A program made the position numbers and the translations under genes. A stretch of 64,000 nt of DNA from Clostridiales bacterium Firm_14 (GTDB lineage Bacteria > Bacillota > Clostridia > Saccharofermentanales > Saccharofermentanaceae). Location: assembly GCA_001604135.1 (NCBI GenBank), contig LVAT01000006.1:62001-126000 (forward strand). Reading direction: 5' to 3'. This document shows positions 58,753 through 64,000 of this stretch, piece after piece. Within the stretch, counting starts at the first letter, position 1, and each line of letters begins with the position of its first letter. The notes beneath the pieces were generated by a model that was not told where the DNA came from, did not search any database, and saw nothing but the letters and a program-made list of their open reading frames with translations.

Positions 58753-59607
58753 ATGGTCGAGTTTGGTGAACAGTTAAGAAGAGCAAGAGAAGCGAAAGGA
58801 ATGACGCAGCAGTCTCTGGCTGAGCAGCTCTATGTCACAAGACAGTCTGTCTCAAGATGGGAGTGTGGCGACCGTTATCCTGATCTTATTACCACAACTA
58901 AGATTGCCCAGATTCTTGAAGTGAGCCTTGACGACCTTTTATCCGGAAAAGAAATGGAAAAAGTAGTAGAAAGAAACCCTGTAGTAGAAAACAAGACCGC
59001 AAACAACATCATGACCGCGCTCTATGCCGTTACACTTCTGGCGCTGACATTGCCGTTCATCGATGCACTTCTGACACAGAGCATCACCCCGGACAGTTTC
59101 AAAGGAAATATCCCGGCGCTGATCGCAACTGTACTTAAGATAATCATTTTTACATACGGACTGATCAATGCTATAAAAGGTTCCCTGTCGCCTAAGAGGA
59201 TGGGGGCCGTTATCGGAGCATTTTTCTTGTCCAACTGCATCGCGAACTCTAATACCTTAGTTGTCCTGTTTTCCCAGATTACGTTATCGAAAATCCAGCC
59301 CGGAGATTTACTGAAGATCATAGGCTTTTCCGCTTTCTCTTTGCTGCCCGGAATCTGCGGTGCGATTGCTGCATTTTTCTTCTTTATCAAAAACAAAAAG
59401 CAAATGATATGGCCCGTGCTGATAATGGCAGTCTCATGCATCGGAATCCTTTTCTCCGCATTCGGAAAATTCTCTATACTTATCAGATACAGCGAAGAAT
59501 ATTCTCTGATCCACACGCTCGGACTGATCCTTAGCATTGCAGTCTTCGCCCTGATCATCTGCCAGACGGTCACGCTGATGAGGAAGCGAAAAAACGCAGG
59601 CAAGTAA
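58753..59607 (+). CDS. XRE-family regulator with membrane domain
   Basis: The 284 residues begin with a helix-turn-helix (GMTQQSLAEQLYVTRQSVSRW and CGDRYPDLITTT), then about six membrane helices in residues 95-275. AAAGGAAC precedes the start. Such membrane-bound XRE proteins occur widely in Bacillota; the signal is unknown. It follows the 63-bp-spaced direct repeat. Confidence 0.85.
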   Translation: MVEFGEQLRRAREAKGMTQQSLAEQLYVTRQSVSRWECGDRYPDLITTTKIAQILEVSLDDLLSGKEMEKVVERNPVVENKTANNIMTALYAVTLLALTLPFIDALLTQSITPDSFKGNIPALIATVLKIIIFTYGLINAIKGSLSPKRMGAVIGAFFLSNCIANSNTLVVLFSQITLSKIQPGDLLKIIGFSAFSLLPGICGAIAAFFFFIKNKKQMIWPVLIMAVSCIGILFSAFGKFSILIRYSEEYSLIHTLGLILSIAVFALIICQTVTLMRKRKNAGK

Positions 59608-59617
59608 ATAAAAACGA

Positions 59618-59655
59618 AAAAGGAGATGAATACCTCATCTCCTTTTCCTTTTTCC
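59618..59655 (+). terminator. Terminator of the XRE gene
   Basis: AAGGAGATGA pairs with TCATCTCCTT followed by TTCCTTTTTCC. Confidence 0.85.
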
Positions 59656-59916
59656 AAAATCTACTCCCCTATCACCAATAAGTGCGTTTTGGGTTGTGTC
59701 AAAGCCCTTATTCCTTTCTTTGACACTTACCCTTACTCCACTTAGATTTTAAGAAATCCTGTTATTTCCTGTCCATAAAAATCGTATATACCAAATTACC
59801 AAACAGGAATTATTCCGCGAATATCCGATTTGTCTTTAGTGCACTAAAAAGGGCATTCATACCGTCATACGCGGTATCACAGAGATTCGGACGGGTAATT
59901 TCCGGGGTCTGTAAAA

Positions 59917-59951
59917 CATCAAAAAGCCAGAAAATTCATTCCGGCTTTTCA
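59917..59951 (-). terminator. Terminator of the OhrR-like regulator gene
   Basis: Leftward, AAAGCCGGAAT pairs with ATTTTCTGGCTTT (mismatches) followed by TTGATG. Confidence 0.65.
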
Positions 59952-60005
59952 GGTTTTCGATTTTAAATAGGCACCTTATTGAATGTCGTATCTTGGTCGG
60001 GTTAC

Positions 60006-60431
60006 TTATTCTTCAAGAAGCTTATATAAAATCTTATATAGTGTCACCGCTTCGCTCTTATCGAGCTTCACGCATGAGCCGATCTTTTCCGGAATCTGCC
60101 TGGCCTTCTTATAAAGCGCCTTTCCGTCTTCCGTAAGCGAGACGACTACCACACGCTCGTCCTCTTCACTTCTGTTCCTCTTAATGAGTCCCTGTTTCTC
60201 CGTATTCTTGAGCATCGGAGTAACTGTTCCGGTATCGAGCATCAGCCTCTTGCAGAGCTCTCCCACCGTGATGCCGTCCTTCTCCCAAAGCACCAGAAAC
60301 ATTATGTATTGCGTATACGTAATGCCTAATGGTTTAAGGTGCGGCGTGTATAAGTTTACCACTTTTCTTGACGCTGCATAGAGGGGAAAACAAAGCTGTG
60401 TATCAAGTTTCATCGATTCATCGATCTTCAT
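60006..60431 (-). CDS. ohrR: MarR-family regulator, OhrR-like
   Basis: The 141 residues have a winged helix (ITVGELCKRLMLDTGTVTPM, RSEEDERVVVVSLTEDG). The N-terminus reads DTQLCFPLYAASR with Cys14 at the place of the peroxide-sensing cysteine of OhrR. Such proteins repress peroxide-defence genes until this Cys is oxidised. The gene follows the glutathione peroxidase gene by 12 bases and probably controls it. The symbol is inferred from the cysteine and context. Confidence 0.8.
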   Translation of the reverse strand: MKIDESMKLDTQLCFPLYAASRKVVNLYTPHLKPLGITYTQYIMFLVLWEKDGITVGELCKRLMLDTGTVTPMLKNTEKQGLIKRNRSEEDERVVVVSLTEDGKALYKKARQIPEKIGSCVKLDKSEAVTLYKILYKLLEE

Positions 60432-60443
60432 ACGTATCTCCTG

Positions 60444-60986
60444 TCAGATAAGGCTCTCTACAAATGCCCTTACTTCCTTCATGTCTGCGGTGGGTTCAAA
60501 GCGCTTGACCACGTTGCCGTTTCTGTCTACAACGAACTTCGTGAAGTTCCACTTGATGTCAGGCTTAGATGCATAATCCTTGTCGCTCTTTGCGAGCATC
60601 TTGCTCATTACGAGTGCTGTGGGGCCCTTGCCGAATCCTTCGAAGCCCTTCTGCTCCTTAAGATATTTAAACAGAGGAAGTGCGTTCTCACCGTTGACAT
60701 CAGACTTCTTCATCTGGGGGAACTGTGTCTTGTACTTGAGCTGGCAGAACTCGTGGATCTCTTCATCTGTGCCGGGAGTCTGGTCAGCGAACTGGTTGCA
60801 GGGTACGTCGATAACTTCAAATCCCTTGTCGTGAAGGTCTTCATACATCTGCTCGATCGGCTTGTAGTGAGGTGTGAAGCCGCAGCCTGTTGCCGTGTTT
60901 ACAATGAGGATTACCTTGCCCTCGTAATCCTTGAGAGAGATCTCCTCTCCTTTGGGTGTAGGTACTGTGAAATCATATATTGACAT
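60444..60986 (-). CDS. Glutathione peroxidase-family thiol peroxidase
   Basis: ATG 60986 follows GAAGGGAG and gives 180 residues; the longer frame from 61049 has no such site. TATGCGFTPHY has a Cys in place of selenocysteine, PCNQFADQTPGTDEEI holds the Gln and the block after it, and WNFTKFVVDRNG the Trp-Asn pair. The Cys type mainly uses thioredoxin as reductant and acts on organic peroxides. It is cotranscribed with the OhrR-like gene. Confidence 0.93.
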   Translation of the reverse strand: MSIYDFTVPTPKGEEISLKDYEGKVILIVNTATGCGFTPHYKPIEQMYEDLHDKGFEVIDVPCNQFADQTPGTDEEIHEFCQLKYKTQFPQMKKSDVNGENALPLFKYLKEQKGFEGFGKGPTALVMSKMLAKSDKDYASKPDIKWNFTKFVVDRNGNVVKRFEPTADMKEVRAFVESLI

Positions 60987-61017
60987 ATTGCTTTCTCCCT
61001 TCGTTTTGTATTTGATT

Positions 61018-61048
61018 AAATTATATTGTGTCAAATATAAATTGTCCA
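61018..61048 (-). promoter_or_regulatory. Promoter and candidate OhrR operator of the peroxidase operon
   Basis: Leftward, TGGACA (61048-61043), 17-base spacer and TATAAT (61025-61020) form a promoter. An imperfect inverted repeat AAATTATATT (61018-61027) and AATATAAATT (61034-61043) spans it around GTGTC, resembling AT-rich OhrR-type operators. Confidence 0.5.
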
Positions 61049-61083
61049 TCCCAAATTCCGTCGTTTATTGTTATTTTTCAGAC

Positions 61084-61116
61084 ATCAAAAAAGGCACCCC
61101 GGAAGGATGCCTTTTC
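61084..61116 (-). terminator. Terminator of the triple-fusion gene
   Basis: Leftward, AAAGGCATCC pairs with GGGGTGCCTTT (one wobble) followed by TTTTGATG. Confidence 0.75.
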
Positions 61117-61132
61117 TTGATTATTTATATAC

Positions 61133-63334
61133 TTATATGATTCCGTTTTCATTAAGCCAGGCGGATACATCTTTTGGCATGGATGAACCGCCGGAATAGT
61201 GGATCGACAGGCCGTCCTCCAAAACGGCATCGGGTGCGAGCTTTGCTATCGCCGTCAGGCTCTGGCCGAACTTGCCGCCGCCGTGGGAACAGAAAGGAAG
61301 TATGCGCTTGTTTGTAAAGTCATACTGTTCAAGGAAGGATGCGATTGGCATCGGTATCGACGCCCACCAGTTCGGATAACCTAATATGATCGTGTCATAT
61401 TGATCCCAGTTCTCGACCTTGCCCTTGATCTCCGGTCTGGCCTGATTATGCTGGTCTTCCTGAGCCTGCATCAGGACAGTGTTGTAGCTTGATGAGTAAG
61501 GCTTTACAAGCGTGATCTCGAAAATATCGGCGCCTGTCTGCTTCTGTATCTCATTTGCGATCTTCCTGGTATTGCCGCCCCACGAGAAGTAAACGATCAG
61601 GACCTTGCCGTCTGCCTTTGCCGTGGTATCCGATGCTTTGGCATTTACGGTTCCCGTGCGGTTATAATCCGCATTTCTTACCAGGCGCACGCCAAGGTTA
61701 TAACTTGCAAGATTCGTCTCTCCTGCTGCTCTGTAAGCACTTCTCATGTTCTTTCCGAAGTCATTCCATCCGCCGCCGCGGTAAACGTGTCTTGTGCCGG
61801 TTGCAGCACCGGTGGGATCTGTTTTCGCGGTCACATCGTAATCGCCGTAGTAATCCCAGCACCACTCATTTACATTGCCGTGGCAGTCGTAAAGACCCCA
61901 GTCATTTGGCTCAAAACTTCCAACGTCGACCGTTGTCTCACGGTATTCGCCGGGCCTTGCCTCGAGCACGGAATCATTGAAATAGTTCTCTTCGATCTCA
62001 TAAGGATAGTGACCGTAGAAATTTGCTTCCGTCGCATCAAGTGACTTCTTCAGATTGAAAGGTGTCAGCGTGCCCGCACGGCATGCATATTCCCACTCTG
62101 CCTCAGTCGGAAGCCTGTATCCGTTAGCGGAGATGTCCCAGCTTACGCCGTCTTCCGATACCGTATAGACCGGCGTAAGTCCTGCCTCCTTGCTCTTGGC
62201 GTTCGCGAAAGCAATGGCATCAAGCCAGGAGATATTCTCTACAGGGAGCTTTTCACCTTTGAAATTGCTCGGATTGCTGCCCATCAGACGCTCATATTCT
62301 GCCTGCGTGGTCTCATAAGGATCGATATAGAAGGACGATACACTTACTTCATGCTGTGTCTCATCTTCGATGCGCCAGTTTTCCGTCTCAGGGCTTCCCA
62401 TAAGGAATTTGCCTCCGTTTATCAGGAGGAAACCGTCGTCTATCTTAGTAAGATCAGTAACCCCTGAAGATGCGGCAGACGTATCACCTGAAGTCGAAGC
62501 AACCGCACTTTCCGTAGTCTGCGAAGATGTCTCCTGTGCGGAAGGCTCCCAGCCTGAACTGCCTATATTATCATTTGTATTTTTCGAGAAGATCATATTC
62601 ATCACCAATCCCATAATCACTGCGCACAGAACGAATATCAGATGTATCAGCTTCTTATTTGTCTTGTCGCTGCTCTTATTCTGAACAGCTGACATCAGGG
62701 CAGCCTTTTCGCCGATATAAGCCCAGAAGACCAGTATCAGAATGTTTTCGATAAACACAAGGACTCCTGCCTTCTCGTAATCCAGGAAAGCAAAAGGCAC
62801 TCTGAAGAACAGATAATCGAAGATCCTGTTCTGAATAAAAAAGTACAGGCCTGTTCCGGCTGCCAGACAGAACACGGCAGACAAAACCGTCTTAACTTTA
62901 TCAGAGAGCTTGAACCCGGCTGTTATCACCGGCACATGAAGCCCCAGGTGTATACCCATCAGTACAAATGACCAGTGGGACATGGAAAGATGCATCTGTC
63001 TTGCAAGCGAGACCTTTACCATTCCGTACATGAAAGGAACTGCGTGTCCGCTCATCGACATACCGCTTACTGCGGTCATTGTCATGGACAGAAGGAGCAG
63101 TATAGCCGCCGCAGTCAGCAGTATCCTGTATCCGGTGTATCTGCCTTTGAAAAGCGCGCCATACCACTTTCTGTTTAAGATCTGGTGCACGATAACTGTC
63201 ACCGTCATTCCGATGCCTATCCATTCGTGCAGGAAATCACCTGTCACCTGGTAGGCCATCAGGCAAAGAAGGAGGACAGTCATTAAAACATCAACACTTC
63301 TTTTGATGACCATGCTGTTCTTGTTATCTTTCAT
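61133..63334 (-). CDS. DUF4405 membrane domain - formylglycine-generating enzyme domain - flavodoxin fusion
   Basis: I start at ATG 63334 behind GGAGGAGG; this gives 733 residues. Residues 10-260 have seven membrane helices with histidines in FLHEWIG, VIVHQIL, SHWSF and GIHLGLH, the pattern of the DUF4405 cytochrome-b561-like family. A Ser/Thr linker (residues 265-300) leads to a formylglycine-generating-enzyme/SUMF1 domain at about 305-555: GGKFLMGSPETENWR, YRLPTEAEWEYACRAG, HGNVNEWCWDYYG and RGGGWND. The last 150 residues are flavodoxin: VLIVYFSWGGNTRKIANE and GYPNWWASIPMP. With a cytoplasmic basic start and seven helices, both soluble domains would lie outside. It follows a lipoprotein flavodoxin gene by 25 bases. 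Confidence 0.82.
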   Translation of the reverse strand: MKDNKNSMVIKRSVDVLMTVLLLCLMAYQVTGDFLHEWIGIGMTVTVIVHQILNRKWYGALFKGRYTGYRILLTAAAILLLLSMTMTAVSGMSMSGHAVPFMYGMVKVSLARQMHLSMSHWSFVLMGIHLGLHVPVITAGFKLSDKVKTVLSAVFCLAAGTGLYFFIQNRIFDYLFFRVPFAFLDYEKAGVLVFIENILILVFWAYIGEKAALMSAVQNKSSDKTNKKLIHLIFVLCAVIMGLVMNMIFSKNTNDNIGSSGWEPSAQETSSQTTESAVASTSGDTSAASSGVTDLTKIDDGFLLINGGKFLMGSPETENWRIEDETQHEVSVSSFYIDPYETTQAEYERLMGSNPSNFKGEKLPVENISWLDAIAFANAKSKEAGLTPVYTVSEDGVSWDISANGYRLPTEAEWEYACRAGTLTPFNLKKSLDATEANFYGHYPYEIEENYFNDSVLEARPGEYRETTVDVGSFEPNDWGLYDCHGNVNEWCWDYYGDYDVTAKTDPTGAATGTRHVYRGGGWNDFGKNMRSAYRAAGETNLASYNLGVRLVRNADYNRTGTVNAKASDTTAKADGKVLIVYFSWGGNTRKIANEIQKQTGADIFEITLVKPYSSSYNTVLMQAQEDQHNQARPEIKGKVENWDQYDTIILGYPNWWASIPMPIASFLEQYDFTNKRILPFCSHGGGKFGQSLTAIAKLAPDAVLEDGLSIHYSGGSSMPKDVSAWLNENGII

Positions 63335-63358
63335 AAGACGTCCTCCTCCGTTCATTAA

Positions 63359-64000
63359 TTACTGAATACCGCTTATCCAGGATCTTACGTCATCTTCGGA
63401 AGGGCCGGCGCCGAACCTCTTACCGTCAAGCCAGTTCCCTGAGCCTGCATTTTCTTCAAGGATCTTGCCGCTTCTTCCGATACCGCTTCCGCCAGATGTG
63501 CAGAACGGGATGACTGTCTTGCCGTCGAAATTGTATTTTTCAACGAACGTGTCCATGATCCTCGGAGCCTCTCCCCACCAGATCGGATAACCGATATATA
63601 TTGTCTTGTAGCCTTCGAGAGATACCGGCTCACTTGCTATGCCGGGACGTGATTTGGAGTCGTTCTGCTCCTTTGTCGTACGGCTGTTCTTATCATTCCA
63701 GTTAAGATCATCGCTTGTATATGGCTGCTCAGGAACGATCTCATAAACGTCGCCGTTCGTGATCTTTGCGATCTTTTCCGCTACATCTTTTGTCGTTCCT
63801 GTTGCCGAGAAATATACTACCAGAACATCCTTCCCGCTTTCTGTCGGCTGTTCCGCGGTTGTATCTTCTGACGTGACATTAGTCTCTTCTGTCACCGTAG
63901 CCTCAGTTTCTTTGGTGGTTTCTTTGGGCTCCTGTGTCGCAGAAGTTTGTGTTTTAACTGACTCCGTTGCTCCGCCGCATGCTGCGAGCGATAATGCGAG
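63359..64000 (-). CDS. Lipoprotein flavodoxin (5' end beyond window)
   Basis: The leftward frame is open to the end of the window, giving at least 213 residues. Its first visible codons include LSLAACGGATES, a lipobox, so the start is just outside. After a Thr/Glu-rich linker comes a flavodoxin domain: VLVVYFSATGTTKDVAEKIA, the FMN-phosphate loop, and IGYPIWWGEAPRIMDTFVE. It resembles the C-terminal domain of the next gene. An external flavodoxin, tethered by lipid, is unusual and probably works with that gene. Confidence 0.85.
   Translation of the reverse strand, partial: LALSLAACGGATESVKTQTSATQEPKETTKETEATVTEETNVTSEDTTAEQPTESGKDVLVVYFSATGTTKDVAEKIAKITNGDVYEIVPEQPYTSDDLNWNDKNSRTTKEQNDSKSRPGIASEPVSLEGYKTIYIGYPIWWGEAPRIMDTFVEKYNFDGKTVIPFCTSGGSGIGRSGKILEENAGSGNWLDGKRFGAGPSEDDVRSWISGIQ

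Larger units (their letters stand above)
59608..60005. other. Intergenic region of about 400 bases with hairpins only
   Basis: It holds the XRE gene terminator, a perfect nine-base inverted repeat (GTGTCAAAG at 59696-59704 and CTTTGACAC at 59718-59726) and the OhrR-like gene terminator at 59917-59951. I see no convincing coding frame. Confidence 0.6.

Noticed and set aside
58445-58786. Leftward 113-codon frame with the repeat SDMVGLFSG
   Set aside because: It is created by the 63-bp-spaced direct repeat, overlaps the trpS terminator side and the start of the XRE gene, and has no ribosome binding site. The opposite strand shows an equally open repeat.
1-64000. CRISPR array, prophage, rRNA operon or intact insertion sequence
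   Set aside because: No regular spaced repeats, phage structural genes, transposase or rRNA sequences were seen.

Overview
The window looks like chromosome of an anaerobic, low-to-mid GC Bacillota of the class Clostridia, probably an uncultured gut or rumen type. The reasons are strong AGGAGG-type ribosome binding sites, an oxygen-independent nrdG-nrdD ribonucleotide reductase operon, a CarD regulator, a spore-photoproduct-lyase-like radical SAM gene, ferredoxin-tailed aldo/keto reductase, many two-component and ABC genes, and no phage, rRNA or CRISPR array. Species cannot be named from the sequence alone.

Layout. 1-10.1 kb: a tRNA methyltransferase cut by the window edge, an inactive-looking M50-like membrane protein, an MFS transporter, a lipase, a beta-helix lipoprotein, and a leftward run of two methyltransferases, a SUKH immunity-like gene and a polytopic membrane protein. 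10.2-27.3 kb: a sigma factor fused to a membrane-anchored domain, an aldo/keto reductase, two two-component systems each next to ABC genes, XRE/CPBP genes and a zinc-ribbon gene set. 27.3-32 kb: an immunity-like operon (SUKH, DUF2262-like, DUF896), divergent tRNA-Ser and tRNA-Thr genes with textbook promoters, and an AzlC-AzlD fusion.

33.2-40.8 kb holds a leftward aromatic operon: aroF, tyrA, aroB, aroA, aroC, a trifunctional chorismate mutase/AroE/AroK gene and aroQ. Together they run from PEP plus erythrose-4-phosphate to chorismate and on to the tyrosine branch. It is preceded by a 20-codon leader peptide packed with Tyr and Phe codons and by an intrinsic terminator, the architecture of ribosome-mediated attenuation. 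A second terminator follows aroF.

45-51.4 kb is the best candidate for an undescribed system. A 1027-residue secreted modular protein is followed by a 38-residue peptide gene that no long-ORF search would report, then PqqD, an HprK-like kinase, a SipW-like S24/S26 peptidase and an ABC exporter. This reads as a lean RiPP-type locus without a recognisable radical SAM, YcaO, lanthionine or lasso cyclase enzyme.

51.5-64 kb: nrdG-nrdD (NrdD with a C-terminal thioredoxin-like domain) under a promoter overlapped by two NrdR-like boxes; a nucleosidase/SplB/SDR operon; trpS; a 63-bp-spaced direct repeat before a membrane-linked XRE regulator; an OhrR-like/glutathione peroxidase pair; and at the end a lipoprotein flavodoxin followed by a DUF4405-formylglycine enzyme-flavodoxin triple fusion that suggests an extracytoplasmic flavin redox system.
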